DNA of 64,000 nucleotides from an uncultured Bacteroidales bacterium (GCA_949297285.1 CASFRL010000045.1:1-64000), one strand, 5' to 3'. Numbered from the stretch's first letter, positions 1 through 10,674 are shown. A program made the numbers and translations. Notes: generated from the sequence alone by a model not told the origin.

Positions 1-3
1 AGG

Positions 4-2316
4 CTAAAAAGGATATCCGATAGCCAAATGGAATCCCAGACTGTTTTTAAAACTGGATAAATTATAATATCCTTTTTTATCGGGATTGGGATAAGGGGTA
101 TGAAGTCCGATTCCGAGATCGGCCCTCAATACAATGTAGCTGATATCATACCGCAATCCGAACCCTGTGCCCAAGGCAATATCTTTTCCAAAACTTTTCA
201 ATGTCAATTTTCCTCCGGGACGTTGGGGGTCTTCTTTTAACAACCAGATATTTCCGGCATCCATAAAGATGGCCCCATGCAAATCGCCGACGATCTTGAA
301 ACGCAATTCGACATTGGCTTCCAGTTTGAAGTCTCCGGTTTGGTCAAAATAGGCATTCGGATTATCTTGTGGCGGGCGATAACTTCCCGGCCCCAACGTA
401 CGTATGGTGAATGCTCTGATACTGTTTGCGCCACCGATATAAAATTGCTCGCTATAAGGCATTACCGTCGAGTTTCCGTAAGCATATCCTGCCCCTATCA
501 GGAAACGAGATGCCAACCAGTTGTCGCCCCACAGACGACGATAATATTTCAGTTCGGTGCTTCCTTTTACAAATTGTGAGAACTGATTCCCGAACAGATG
601 TTTCTCGCCTTTATCGCCGAAGAGCCCCATTACTCCGGCAAGGATATTTCCGGCTTGGGTTCCTGATGTTTGCCACAAAATGCGATTATCGTCTCTCTTT
701 CCGAAAGATTTATTAAATGTATAGGTGTAGTTTATTGTAGGGATAAACTGATTTCTAAAACTCAGGGCAATCGCCGGATTCTGATCCATCGTCTCATCAA
801 AACTTTCTGTGGTATTCAGAAGTTTGTTATAAGTCAGTTTCAGTATCGTGAGGTTGTGATAACTGACAGGCGATGATTGAAACTCGTAGCTGCCCGATGC
901 ATTAAAAGAGATCATTCGGAAGAAATGAGGTCTGTTCATCAAGTCTGCCCCCAACTGGAAATTTGTGCGTGCTCCGTATTTACGGGGCTTCGGAATAAAA
1001 TCGGGAGCCAACAACCGCGGGAATGCCAAACTGGCATTCAGCCCGATTTCATAAGAATTCAATAACGAAGATTTCGAACCGCCCTGTTTTTTCCCGGTTT
1101 GCCACTCGTACGATCCATTCAATTTCACACTCAACACTTCTCCGCCTCTGAATATGTTTTTATGATTTACGCCAAAGGTCATTCCCGGACCGATAAAGCT
1201 GTTCGACTTTGAAGATACATCAACTTCAAATTCCGATTCGAGGGGAATATCCATGGCCCCGTCTATCTGTACATCTAAGGAATCGGAACCTTGAAGTGAG
1301 TCTATGGGTGTGACATTTAAATTTATATACCTGAATATTCCCAACCGGCTCAGGTTTGTCTGTGTCTGATCTTGTTCGGTTACCGAATATAATTGACCCG
1401 GACGCAAGGTGATATTCGTCGGCATGATAACCCGCTTGACCCGCAATGGCTTTTGATAGGCCATCGTCATATTTTTATAATAAATTGTATCCCAAATGCC
1501 CTCACCGGTAGAGTTGAGCAATGAGATATTGATATTTCCCACTTTATAAGCCTTCAAGGCCATTGCCGGCACTCCTTTCTTTATAATTACCCGAAGATTG
1601 ACTTTCAAGTGTTCTGTCGTATCGGCCAGATATTCTATGTATTCGGGGCGGAAATAATAATATCCGTTATTGCGTGCAAGTGTGGCGATTCTTGTCCGTT
1701 CTGCCGATAGAGAGTCAGTATTGTATTGAGCACCGATATGCAAAAACGAACCGTTTTTTGTACTGTCTATCAATTGAGTAATGCCATCGGTCGGTTTAGG
1801 ATAAGCAATACTGTCATAAGTCCAGGCTTGCGGTATTTCTACAAAATAGCTGACCTTAGCCATTTTTTTATTTCTTTTGTTATAGAGCAATGAATATGAG
1901 GCTTTGGCTCCAAAATATCCGTAATTTTCCAAAATATCTTCGACAACTTTTACCCGCAGTTCGGGCTGCACGCCGGATATAAGTACCGGATCTTTGGCAA
2001 ATTTGTTATAAAACCAATGTTTGAACCCTTTATTTTTTTTCGGGACGAAATTATTGTAAACCCATAATCCGAAAGGGAAAGGCGTACGATAATAGGGACT
2101 ATACAAGGGATTATTGGGCGGTACCGACAAGGGAGATTTCACGGCAGAGATGACATCGCCGTCGACTTTAACCCCCGCCTCCGGTTTTATCTCCATTTTT
2201 TTGACTCCGGTATAGAGGACCTCATCTTCGCCCAATCTCTTGGTCGTAGAACAACCGGTTATGAAAAAGAGACCCGACAGTATGATTATTATGTCTGCTA
2301 TGTATTTTCTCATCAC
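4..2316 (-). CDS. TamL-like lipoprotein, Omp85 (BamA/TamA) family
   Basis: A 770-residue outer-membrane protein of the Omp85 superfamily. The N-terminus is a lipoprotein signal ending in a lipobox with Cys22, followed by a Bacteroidota-type start (STTKRLGEDEVLYTG). Residues of roughly 30-370 look like POTRA-type repeats and the C-terminal 370 residues like a 16-strand barrel; the barrel motif GGANSIRAF lies near residue 630, and the chain ends in a Phe (GYPF), as usual for outer-membrane barrels. Lipidated TamA variants are known in Bacteroidota as TamL. The ATG overlaps the stop of the upstream tamB-like gene by 4 bases, so the two are translationally coupled and probably form one TAM-type complex. 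The gene ends in TAG only three bases from the window edge but is complete. Confidence 0.85.
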   Translation of the reverse strand: MMRKYIADIIIILSGLFFITGCSTTKRLGEDEVLYTGVKKMEIKPEAGVKVDGDVISAVKSPLSVPPNNPLYSPYYRTPFPFGLWVYNNFVPKKNKGFKHWFYNKFAKDPVLISGVQPELRVKVVEDILENYGYFGAKASYSLLYNKRNKKMAKVSYFVEIPQAWTYDSIAYPKPTDGITQLIDSTKNGSFLHIGAQYNTDSLSAERTRIATLARNNGYYYFRPEYIEYLADTTEHLKVNLRVIIKKGVPAMALKAYKVGNINISLLNSTGEGIWDTIYYKNMTMAYQKPLRVKRVIMPTNITLRPGQLYSVTEQDQTQTNLSRLGIFRYINLNVTPIDSLQGSDSLDVQIDGAMDIPLESEFEVDVSSKSNSFIGPGMTFGVNHKNIFRGGEVLSVKLNGSYEWQTGKKQGGSKSSLLNSYEIGLNASLAFPRLLAPDFIPKPRKYGARTNFQLGADLMNRPHFFRMISFNASGSYEFQSSPVSYHNLTILKLTYNKLLNTTESFDETMDQNPAIALSFRNQFIPTINYTYTFNKSFGKRDDNRILWQTSGTQAGNILAGVMGLFGDKGEKHLFGNQFSQFVKGSTELKYYRRLWGDNWLASRFLIGAGYAYGNSTVMPYSEQFYIGGANSIRAFTIRTLGPGSYRPPQDNPNAYFDQTGDFKLEANVELRFKIVGDLHGAIFMDAGNIWLLKEDPQRPGGKLTLKSFGKDIALGTGFGLRYDISYIVLRADLGIGLHTPYPNPDKKGYYNLSSFKNSLGFHLAIGYPF

Positions 2317-5300
2317 TCTACCTCTTTTTTTTCTTTACGGTTATTTATCCGGAATAGTTCTGATAACTTAAGCAACTTTTTTCGGACGACAAATCCGATT
2401 CCTGTTTGCGTAACTTCTCCCTCCAATATACTTTCATAACCTGTATGTCTGAAAATCTTGATCAACATATTGTCTCGTTTATCGAGCCTGTATTCTAAAG
2501 AAATATCATCGACAAGATTCTCTTTCAGGTTTTCATCTGCTGCGGCATCGGGACTGAAACTACCGCCGATGATTACTTTAAAGCGATCATTGAACAATGT
2601 TTTGGAGACTTTATAGGAATAATCGGTGCGCATGCCCTGCCCTCCGTTCAGGGTATTGTCATAACTGTCGATACCGAAACTTACATCGACATTTTTCAGA
2701 TTGTTCTGCGCCCACTGATTCAGTTCTTTTTGGATAAACGAATTTAAGGGATTTCCGGAGGTCAGACTTGAAGACGAAGAAGCTCCGGGTCCGCTATACG
2801 TATTGTAGATGAGCAAGTTCATCGCTTGTGTAGCTCTTTGTTCGGCGGTCATGGAGGTAAGTTCATTTTGAATCGTCAAATCTTCGGGAGCAGCTACATT
2901 GAACGTAATGGCCAGATTCTCGAGCGTATTTTTTATATTGATAATAACGTTGAATGTAACCGGACGACTGTTGTTATCGCCTTCGGTAACCGTGACTCGA
3001 AGCGGTTCGATTGCCGTAATGTTCATCGTAGGATCGGCGATATCGCCGCTCCACGAAACAAAACTTCCCTGCTGTATATTGAATATTTTCTCGGATATAA
3101 TAGGCGGACTATATTTTACGGTACCGCCGGTCAACTCGTATCGGCCAGTAAAACGGCTATCGCCGAGCGTATTCATCGAGTAGGTGAGATTGCCTCCCCC
3201 TTTAAGATCGATACGGTTTTTCCCGTCGGCAGATAAGTTCACCGCCATTTTCACCTCATTGCCAATGTCTACATTCATCAAAATATCCATTCCGCTAATC
3301 GGCGCAGCTGTTACCAAAAGCGTGTCGGCCAAGGCTGTACTGTCACTGAAAGATACGAATGTCACCATGTTGGTATTGGCCTGTTGCTTAAGTTCCAAAG
3401 GAGAATCTTTCATGACATAGGTTACCTCTGTGCCATTCAACAATCCGATATTTCCCCGCAATTTCAATTCATCGATAGCCCCGTTTGCCGAGATGTCTAT
3501 ATCGGCATTTGCTTTACCATACAACATCGTTTTGTTATTTTTGGGGACATTTATCAATTGGAAATCTTCTCCTTTTATCGTCATATCTGCCATGATTTTT
3601 GAGAAATCTTTCAAGTCTAAATTTCCGTCTATCACGAGAGGTTGCTTGTTTGGTCCGTTTATGGCATAGCCGTTCAGTATAATATTATTTTCAACAATTT
3701 CGATTTTTTTATCCGACAAATCAAAAGAAGTCCCGATCATCGGAACGGATACGGATGTATTTGCAAATTGCAAATATCCGGAAGCAATCGGATTTTTTAT
3801 ATCTCCGGCAATATCGATTTCACCATTAAGCGCTCCGCTTATGCGGGATGCATCTGCCGGCAAAAAGGGGTTTGCTATGGCAAGAGGCAACGAAGACAAC
3901 TGCATTTTAAGCTGAACGGCATTTGTACTGTCCGGCTGATAATAACCCCTTAAGGCAAGCGCTTCTTGCTGATCGACCAATAATCCGGCTCGTATTTGCT
4001 GCCGGTTCTCTTCATTAAGTCGATACTGCATATTCAAATCGAGATTTCCTATCCGTTGTTTGTCATACTGCAATTCACCCAACGAAACACTACCGGACAC
4101 ATTGACCTGCTCTTTGGGAAAATCGAGGACTAAATCGGTCGATAATGTTCCGGAAACGGGAGGTGCCAAAGGCCATGAACTGAGCAACGAAGCGATGTCA
4201 AGCCCTTTCATGTTGATATTAAGGGCACCCGGTCTCCCTCGCCGGTTGGTTGTCGATTGCAAAGAAATATACTGCTCTCCGTTTGTCATGCTGATATCGG
4301 AGGCCATGTGTTTATCGAAATAGTAATCGAAATAGTTATTCTCGTTCAGCGTCCACGTCGAAAATCCCAAAATAGGATCGGTCGGGGCAAATGTAATATG
4401 CACCAAGGAGTCCTGCATATAGAGATCGCATCCGAAACGGAATCCTTGTTCTGCTTGTCTATTTCTTTGCAAACATCTCAGACGTAAATGATTATCGGTG
4501 ATATAACCGTTAAATCCCAAAGATGCGACTTGATCTAAATTTCCCGGTCTGTTTCCGATATGCAATCCGTATAAAAACAAACTGCTGTCTTGTCGTGCAT
4601 TAAGCGTAACCGTATCCAAACGGATACCTCCCGTAATCAACTCACTGACATGAGCCGACAAGCGTGGCGGCTGGTTTTCAAGCGTGGCGATATGCATATC
4701 GGCATATTGTGCCTGAACATCGTATTTTACAAGATAACTATTGATAATTTCATTGAAATTTACAACAGCATTCAACTCAAGTCGAGGAAGGGTTTTCTGT
4801 AATGTTTCGACATCGATCTTTTGTTTGTCTATCTGCTCCGTTACCAACAATCCGGTTTCACGAGCCCGCTTTACAAACTCATCCAATCCTGAAGGAGAAG
4901 AAAAATCGAGATGAATATCCGGAGTTTTTAAATCGAGCCACATTTTATCACTCAACAACTCTCCTTGCAGGGCAAGATTCTTAAACTCACCGGCTATTTG
5001 AGGCGATTCCAATTTTAAGTTACTGAGTTCCGCTTTTAAAGCATATTCATTTTTATCATTTCCTCTCCCTGAGACGTCTAATTGCGTCGAAATTGCAAAA
5101 GGCTCATCCATAAAGCCCAATTCTCCGAGTTCGGCGGTTGTTATTTCCCCGCTGATTCGACCGTCGTAGGTCTGAGAATTTAAATTGCCGGCAATGTCCA
5201 TGTAGAATTTCAAGGCTCTGGAATCGCTCGACATTTTTCCGGACAAAACGCCTTCTTTCAAAAGCAGCGTCGCCACAATACCTTCATAGTTATATTTTTG

Positions 5301-7034
5301 ATAATCGAACTCATCTATTTTAAGCCCCATATCGGTATAAGTACTTGAAGACAGCGGATCGAAACCTTTTCCTTCACCTCTTATTTGCATACTCAAAAAA
5401 CCTAAAGAGTCTTTCGGTAAAAACCGATATACCGGAAACCGGGTCACATCGACATCCAATTTGTATGATTCAGAAGCAAGATTTACTTGCCCGTTAGCAG
5501 AGAGGGTCCCCTCTCCTGCCGCCAACCAAACACGAGGAGCATAGTGTTTTCCGTTTATCCGCACCGATCCGTTACACATGATACCGTTCGGAATATCGAT
5601 TTGCTCCCGCATCTCTTTCGAAAGCATATTCTTCACAAAAGTTCCGTTTCTGAGTGTACTTTTCCAGGAAAACACACCGCTTAACTTATCCGGATTCATC
5701 ACCTCACGCAGGGTTCCATCTCCCGAGAAATAGACTCTTCCGGGCAAATTCAAAGAGAGTTGCTCTATCCCTAATTCGCCTAACGACCCGGTTATCCGGG
5801 TATCGGCATCCAACAATTCTATCGGCAATAGGGCAATTTCTTTCTGTAAGTCGGGATACAAGGCATACAAGTCTTGCATGGCTATATGCGAAGATAATGA
5901 TACGGCAACCGGAGTTTCCTTCTCTTGTACGGTAATGCCACTTCCCAAATCGACATCGGCATTTATCTGGGAAAGGGATGTATTCAGTTGGAATCCGGCC
6001 AATGAGATTCGAGTCGAATCCATGACAAAATTTCCTTGTGTATGCATGACCGATAAACCGGAGCGCTCAATGAATGCCAATTGCCCGATTTCGAGTTTTA
6101 TATCGCTCCCCTTATTATAGAAAGAATTTACAATGACATCTAATCCAGATACCTGAATATAATTCGGGTCGAATCCTTTTTGCGGAATATAATGCAGTAA
6201 TCCGTATGTTCCGGAGCTGTTGCGTAATTGTATCGAACGAACATCGATCGTCCACGGAAGAGAGGCTACCGTGTCTGCTTCTATCGTCTCGGGCTGAGAC
6301 TGGGATACCGATACGGTATCATTCAAATAACTGAATGCCGTCTTCGAGATCTCTACCGATTCTGCAAAAACCGACTGTTTTCCTAAATTTACGATACCGT
6401 TTTTCAATAGTGCCGACGAAAGCTCTACCTGCAAATCGCTGACCGGATGCGATGTTGCCATTGCAAAAGCAATATTCTTCAATTGCAATTGTCTAATATC
6501 CAACACCCAAGGTATTACAGACGATTCTGTTTCTACGGTATCGGGTGCACTTTCACCCGGATTTAAAAACAGAGAGCCGTCATAAAGTTCGATATCGGGA
6601 ATTTCAACCCGCTCATTCTCAAAATCCACAGGTTTCGCATTCAATGCCAAAGAGCCGATAGCCCCTTTCAATTCGAATTGTGAAGTCGTGTCATTATAGT
6701 GAAATCGGGTATTTCGAAAAGAGAAGCGTTCGATCTGGATTTTTTTTTGCAATAAGTATCGGAAACTTACATCGAGTTGCAAATTGTCACAATACAGCAT
6801 CGTATCACCGGCAGCCGTAATAATACGGCTATCATCCAGCATAAGGTTTAAAGGGAATCCGAGCCGTATGCGCCCAATAGCGATATTCATATTCAATTGT
6901 TCCGAAGCATACGATGTCGCAATATCTTTGACCTTGTTTTGTATTACCGGTATATATAATGCAAAAGGTAATGCCAACAAAACCAAGAATAATATTCCTA
7001 TGGATACAAAGCAATATTTAAACCATTTCTTCAT
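2313..7034 (-). CDS. tamB: TamB-like translocation/assembly module protein (DUF490)
   Basis: A 1573-residue protein with an N-terminal membrane anchor (about residues 8-30), a long repetitive beta-rich middle and a C-terminal TamB/DUF490 region (about residues 1150-1560). TamB proteins are AsmA-like bridges that run from the inner membrane across the periplasm and work with TamA or TamL, or in phospholipid transport to the outer membrane. The length, the single anchor and the C-terminal region are typical of the family. The gene is directly upstream of the TamL-like gene with an ATGA overlap, which is the usual tamB-tamL pairing. No TAnnTTTG promoter motif is obvious in the 186-base divergent region upstream. 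Confidence 0.88.
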   Translation of the reverse strand: MKKWFKYCFVSIGILFLVLLALPFALYIPVIQNKVKDIATSYASEQLNMNIAIGRIRLGFPLNLMLDDSRIITAAGDTMLYCDNLQLDVSFRYLLQKKIQIERFSFRNTRFHYNDTTSQFELKGAIGSLALNAKPVDFENERVEIPDIELYDGSLFLNPGESAPDTVETESSVIPWVLDIRQLQLKNIAFAMATSHPVSDLQVELSSALLKNGIVNLGKQSVFAESVEISKTAFSYLNDTVSVSQSQPETIEADTVASLPWTIDVRSIQLRNSSGTYGLLHYIPQKGFDPNYIQVSGLDVIVNSFYNKGSDIKLEIGQLAFIERSGLSVMHTQGNFVMDSTRISLAGFQLNTSLSQINADVDLGSGITVQEKETPVAVSLSSHIAMQDLYALYPDLQKEIALLPIELLDADTRITGSLGELGIEQLSLNLPGRVYFSGDGTLREVMNPDKLSGVFSWKSTLRNGTFVKNMLSKEMREQIDIPNGIMCNGSVRINGKHYAPRVWLAAGEGTLSANGQVNLASESYKLDVDVTRFPVYRFLPKDSLGFLSMQIRGEGKGFDPLSSSTYTDMGLKIDEFDYQKYNYEGIVATLLLKEGVLSGKMSSDSRALKFYMDIAGNLNSQTYDGRISGEITTAELGELGFMDEPFAISTQLDVSGRGNDKNEYALKAELSNLKLESPQIAGEFKNLALQGELLSDKMWLDLKTPDIHLDFSSPSGLDEFVKRARETGLLVTEQIDKQKIDVETLQKTLPRLELNAVVNFNEIINSYLVKYDVQAQYADMHIATLENQPPRLSAHVSELITGGIRLDTVTLNARQDSSLFLYGLHIGNRPGNLDQVASLGFNGYITDNHLRLRCLQRNRQAEQGFRFGCDLYMQDSLVHITFAPTDPILGFSTWTLNENNYFDYYFDKHMASDISMTNGEQYISLQSTTNRRGRPGALNINMKGLDIASLLSSWPLAPPVSGTLSTDLVLDFPKEQVNVSGSVSLGELQYDKQRIGNLDLNMQYRLNEENRQQIRAGLLVDQQEALALRGYYQPDSTNAVQLKMQLSSLPLAIANPFLPADASRISGALNGEIDIAGDIKNPIASGYLQFANTSVSVPMIGTSFDLSDKKIEIVENNIILNGYAINGPNKQPLVIDGNLDLKDFSKIMADMTIKGEDFQLINVPKNNKTMLYGKANADIDISANGAIDELKLRGNIGLLNGTEVTYVMKDSPLELKQQANTNMVTFVSFSDSTALADTLLVTAAPISGMDILMNVDIGNEVKMAVNLSADGKNRIDLKGGGNLTYSMNTLGDSRFTGRYELTGGTVKYSPPIISEKIFNIQQGSFVSWSGDIADPTMNITAIEPLRVTVTEGDNNSRPVTFNVIINIKNTLENLAITFNVAAPEDLTIQNELTSMTAEQRATQAMNLLIYNTYSGPGASSSSSLTSGNPLNSFIQKELNQWAQNNLKNVDVSFGIDSYDNTLNGGQGMRTDYSYKVSKTLFNDRFKVIIGGSFSPDAAADENLKENLVDDISLEYRLDKRDNMLIKIFRHTGYESILEGEVTQTGIGFVVRKKLLKLSELFRINNRKEKKEVE

Positions 7035-7220
7035 CTCGTATCTTCAACTCAATCTCCAAGGTCATAAAAAGAGTATCATGTAAAAATAAATATTATTGCT
7101 TAAAAAGCGGATATATTTCTCACGATTATTCAAAAAAAAGCCCGTCTTTTCTTTAAAGATATAAACATTCTATCTTTTATTTTGTTTTTAATGAACATAG
7201 AATTATAAAATACGATAGAT

Positions 7221-7679
7221 ATGAAAAAGTTAATGATGATCATGGTTCTTCTGGCAACTGCCGTATTGAGCTTTTCTGCCACAAAAAGTTCAGAAAAACA
7301 GATTTCTTTTGAAAAATTGCCGAAAGCGGCTCAAGAGTTTATTCATACCCATTTTGAAGGGGTAAATATAGTAAAATGCAAAGTAGAGGCTCCTTGGACA
7401 CAATTCGATGTAAAATTGTCCAATGGCTACGAATTGGAGTTTGACCGGGCTGGAAACTGGAGCGAAATTCAAAGAGGGAAAGAGGGCCTTTCGTCATCGA
7501 TATTAGGGTTACTTCCCCAACGGGCTTACAGTTACTTGCAATCGAACTATTCAGGTGTTCCGGCAAAAGAGATAAAATCTCAAAAAAACGGATTTAAAGT
7601 GACGCTCAATACTCAACATAAAAAGACCGAAGTCTATTTCAGTAAAGATGGCAGTTTCTTGAGCAAAAAAGCCGATTGA
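7221..7679 (+). CDS. PepSY-like (DUF2874) periplasmic protein
   Basis: A 152-residue secreted protein with an N-terminal signal peptide (about residues 1-20, MKKLMMIMVLLATAVLSFSA). The rest is two PepSY-like repeats: each begins with a 'lP..a..fi...f.g..i' helix (residues 33-50 and about 100-118) followed by beta strands with 'ngyeleFdraGnW' and 'TevyFskdGsfl'. This DUF2874 type is common in Bacteroidales, usually as small periplasmic proteins of unknown role. It is monocistronic, convergent with the pectate lyase gene and separated from it by a bidirectional terminator. Function is not known; PepSY proteins elsewhere inhibit peptidases or accompany sensor kinases. Confidence 0.75.
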   Translation: MKKLMMIMVLLATAVLSFSATKSSEKQISFEKLPKAAQEFIHTHFEGVNIVKCKVEAPWTQFDVKLSNGYELEFDRAGNWSEIQRGKEGLSSSILGLLPQRAYSYLQSNYSGVPAKEIKSQKNGFKVTLNTQHKKTEVYFSKDGSFLSKKAD

Positions 7680-7699
7680 TTTTTATCTTATCTTATAAT

Positions 7700-7744
7700 C
7701 TGAAAAGAGAAAAGCCCATGCAATATGGGCTTTCTTCTTTTCAG
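7700..7744. terminator. Bidirectional terminator
   Basis: A long hairpin: the outer arms CTGAAAAG and CTTTTCAG pair, as do the inner arms AAAGCCCAT and ATGGGCTTT, around a five-base loop. It lies between the convergent PepSY-like gene and pectate lyase gene, and the A/T-rich arms give a T tract in both directions. Confidence 0.8.
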
Positions 7745-7790
7745 ATATATATGAATTCAAATAGTTAAGATAATTTTTTTGTATGTTGTT

Positions 7791-9368
7791 CTATTCTTTG
7801 TTCTGAGCTTCTGTAATATCTTTCACGAGGCTATTGATGTATACTTCTATATCGGTATAACCCGAGCTTAACGTATGGGCATTGGGATTGTTATAACTAT
7901 TGGGATTTAATCCCACTTGTTTTTCCCACTCATCGGGCATTCCGTCGCCATCTGTATCGACAGGAGGATCGGTACTTTTCAGTGTAGGCCATCCGCCGAC
8001 TGTCTCTTGCGAATCTATAATACCCGGATAACTGCTTCCGCTATAAGTTGCCGTTCCGGTTCTCACCTCATTGACAATACGTGTATCGACAGCATCACGA
8101 ACCAAAGAACATCCGGCATATTCGCACACACGAGCGTATGCCGTTTCTGCAGAATGGGTAGTCACTTTTGTCGCATCTCCCATATCCGTAAACATAACCG
8201 TAGATTTGATCGAAGAAATTGTTCCGTTCGGAAGCGGAGCGTTGCTTTCATCGGGATGCACTCCTATCCAATTGTCTTTGCATACGTTATTGGCTTGCTC
8301 ACTTGTCGAAGATGTTGCACCCATATAATTGCCATGGATATAAAATACCCCCCACTGGCCGGTCATCTGACCGTTACTATATTCTCCCAAATCGGCATTG
8401 GGTGAAAATATCCGGTATTTTACTTTAGAAGAGCTCTTTTCGGTTGCAGGACCGGGCTTGTAATAATTATTTACCAGATTATAGGATCCCCCTTCTCCGG
8501 CATAACTGCTGTTTCCTCTCCAATTATAAATAACATTGTTTCTGAAATCTACTTTCTCGAGATCAGGAAGTGCCGACATCCGGCTACCATTGAAACGTGG
8601 ATTACGGCTATCATGATGGGCTAACAGATTATGGTGAAACGATGCATTTTTCCCGCCCCAGATTCCGCCATAACCATGAGCTTCTTTACTATGAAGCGAT
8701 AATCTTAAGCTTTCGGCAATCAAGCACCATTGCATCGTAAAATTCGTATTGTCATAAAATGAGGCGCATTCGTCGATACACCAACTTACCGAGCAGTGGT
8801 CGATGATTATATTTTTTCTTCTTACGCCCCCCAAAGCATCGGCACCGTCGGCATAAGTCGCATCGAGTTTTCCGGAAGCGATATCTTCTTTCATTTGGGA
8901 GTCACCCAACCTGAATCTGAGATAACGGATAATCACGTTATCGGCCTTTATCATAACCGGGTATCCGGCAAGGCATATCCCGTCGCCGGGTGCGGTTTGT
9001 CCGGCAATAGTGACATCGCCATTCTCGATTGCCAATTCTCTTTTAAGGTTAATTGTTCCCGAAACTTTAAAGATAATGATCCGAGGCTCATTTCTCGACA
9101 AAGCATATCGTAATGAATTGTTATCGCTCAATTCATCATTAAGAGAAGTTACATAATATATTTTTCCGCCACGTCCTCCGGTTACATTGCGTCCGGCTCC
9201 TTCAGCTCCCGGGAAAGCGTATGCCGTTTCCTGTATTTGTGTGCCATTGTCATTTCCGGATACATCCATTCCTCCGGCCGAAAATATCTGATTCTCTTTA
9301 CCGCAAGAGACAAGGCTTAGTGGTATGCACAACAAAACTCCGAACAAAGACTTTTTCTTCATTTTCAT
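7791..9368 (-). CDS. Pectate lyase lipoprotein, polysaccharide lyase family 1
   Basis: A 525-residue enzyme predicted to cleave polygalacturonan by beta-elimination at the cell surface or in the periplasm. The N-terminus is a lipoprotein signal with Cys22 (LSLVSC). The core opens with AFPGAEGAGRNVTGGRGGKIYYV, the signature start of Bacteroidales PL1 enzymes, then continues as a right-handed parallel beta-helix with IIIDHCSVSWCIDE and the SRNPRFNG segment, which should carry the catalytic Arg and calcium-site residues. The C-terminus has a calcium-loop-like stretch (DTDGDGMPDEWE) and the DIEVYINSLV tail typical of this group. It is monocistronic. A CE12 pectin esterase occurs 24 kb away, so the pectin genes are dispersed rather than in a visible PUL with SusC/SusD. 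Confidence 0.88.
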   Translation of the reverse strand: MKMKKKSLFGVLLCIPLSLVSCGKENQIFSAGGMDVSGNDNGTQIQETAYAFPGAEGAGRNVTGGRGGKIYYVTSLNDELSDNNSLRYALSRNEPRIIIFKVSGTINLKRELAIENGDVTIAGQTAPGDGICLAGYPVMIKADNVIIRYLRFRLGDSQMKEDIASGKLDATYADGADALGGVRRKNIIIDHCSVSWCIDECASFYDNTNFTMQWCLIAESLRLSLHSKEAHGYGGIWGGKNASFHHNLLAHHDSRNPRFNGSRMSALPDLEKVDFRNNVIYNWRGNSSYAGEGGSYNLVNNYYKPGPATEKSSSKVKYRIFSPNADLGEYSNGQMTGQWGVFYIHGNYMGATSSTSEQANNVCKDNWIGVHPDESNAPLPNGTISSIKSTVMFTDMGDATKVTTHSAETAYARVCEYAGCSLVRDAVDTRIVNEVRTGTATYSGSSYPGIIDSQETVGGWPTLKSTDPPVDTDGDGMPDEWEKQVGLNPNSYNNPNAHTLSSGYTDIEVYINSLVKDITEAQNKE

Positions 9369-9425
9369 ATTTCTTTATGCCGTTACAAAATATTTTTATT
9401 GCATTACATATTCTCGAACAGTCCA

Positions 9426-9433
9426 CAAATGTA
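9426..9433 (-). promoter_or_regulatory. -7 motif for the pectate lyase gene
   Basis: TACATTTG on the minus strand matches the Bacteroidetes -7 consensus TAnnTTTG. It predicts a leader of about 50 bases. No good -33 TTTG is seen. Confidence 0.5.
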
Positions 9434-9520
9434 GTGCGGTTTTTTGTGCAATAGCAGGATTATTTGACATAATTGTACCCATTTTTTCCACATCGTCCGA
9501 TTTCTCCAAACCGATAAAAA

Positions 9521-9560
9521 AGAAAGCCCTGTCTCGTAATCTACTGAGACAGGGCTTTCT
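9521..9560 (-). terminator. Terminator of the ilv operon
   Basis: A perfect 15-bp stem (AGAAAGCCCTGTCTC with its complement) with a 10-base loop lies 21 bases past the ilvC stop. It is followed on the minus strand by T-rich sequence. Confidence 0.85.
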
Positions 9561-9580
9561 ATGATCGAAAATTTTATTTA

Positions 9581-10627
9581 TCAATTATTTTCGGGACGTA
9601 ATTTACGTACTACAACCCCGGCTTGCCACATTTCACTGTCGCGAAGATCTTTCAATTCTTTATTCAAACCTTCACGGTAATTCGGTTTACTGTTGGTATC
9701 GATAGAACGTTGAGCTTCGTTTCCTTTAGCCACTTCACTATACAATTCTTCAAATACCGGTTTGGTTGCATCACGGAATTTTTTCCACCAATCCAATGCA
9801 CCGCGTTGTGCTGTTGTAGAACAGTTGGCATACATCCAATCCATTCCATTTTCTGCAATCAACGGCATCAACGACTGCGTAAGTTCTTCAATCGTTTCAT
9901 TGAAAGCCTCCGATGGAGTGTGCCCGTTTGCCCGCAATACATCATACTGAGCGGCAAAGATTCCTTGAATAGCTCCCATCAAGGTTCCACGTTCTCCTGT
10001 CAGGTCTGAGTATACTTCACGTTTAAATGTTGTTTCGAACAAATAACCCGAACCGACACCAATACCCAATGCGATAACCTTCTCTTTAGCCCTTCCGCTC
10101 GCATCTTGGAATACAGCATAACTGGAGTTCAATCCTCGTCCCTGAAGGAACATACGACGCAAACTGGTTCCCGAACCCTTAGGTGCGATAAGAATCACAT
10201 CGATATCGGCAGGAGGAATAATTCCCGTACGTTCTTTGTAAGTAATGGCAAACCCATGCGAGAAATAGAGAGTTTTGCCTGCTGTCAGATGTTTTTTAAC
10301 TTTAGGCCATACTTCGATTTGAGCAGCATCCGAAAGTAAATATTGGATAATAGTACCCCTTTCACAAGCTTCTTCGATATCAAACAACGTTTCTCCCGGC
10401 ACCCATCCGTCGGCAACGGCTTTATCCCAAGTTTTAGATTCTTTGCGTTGGCCTACAATTACGTTGAATCCGTTATCACGAAGATTCAAGCTCTGACCGG
10501 GACCTTGCACACCGTATCCGATAACGGCTATAGTCTCATTTTTTAAAACTTCTCTTGCTTTTTCCAAAGGAAATTCTTCGCGGGTTACTACATTTTCTTC
10601 AACACCGCCAAAATTCATGATTGCCAT
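9581..10627 (-). CDS. ilvC: Ketol-acid reductoisomerase
   Basis: A 348-residue enzyme that converts acetolactate and acetohydroxybutyrate to dihydroxy acids with NAD(P)H and magnesium, the second step of valine, isoleucine and leucine synthesis. The Rossmann motif GYGVQGPGQS lies near residue 37, and the knotted C-terminal domain contains the DLTGERGTLMGAIQG metal-site segment. Length and sequence are typical. It is the last gene of the ilv operon, 47 bases after the acyl-ACP thioesterase, and is followed by a strong terminator. The listed start gives MAIMNF; the Met at position 4 is an alternative. Confidence 0.97.
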   Translation of the reverse strand: MAIMNFGGVEENVVTREEFPLEKAREVLKNETIAVIGYGVQGPGQSLNLRDNGFNVIVGQRKESKTWDKAVADGWVPGETLFDIEEACERGTIIQYLLSDAAQIEVWPKVKKHLTAGKTLYFSHGFAITYKERTGIIPPADIDVILIAPKGSGTSLRRMFLQGRGLNSSYAVFQDASGRAKEKVIALGIGVGSGYLFETTFKREVYSDLTGERGTLMGAIQGIFAAQYDVLRANGHTPSEAFNETIEELTQSLMPLIAENGMDWMYANCSTTAQRGALDWWKKFRDATKPVFEELYSEVAKGNEAQRSIDTNSKPNYREGLNKELKDLRDSEMWQAGVVVRKLRPENN

Positions 10628-10674
10628 AATGTTTTAATTTATAAAAGTAGTTAATAAAAATTTCGTTTATATGA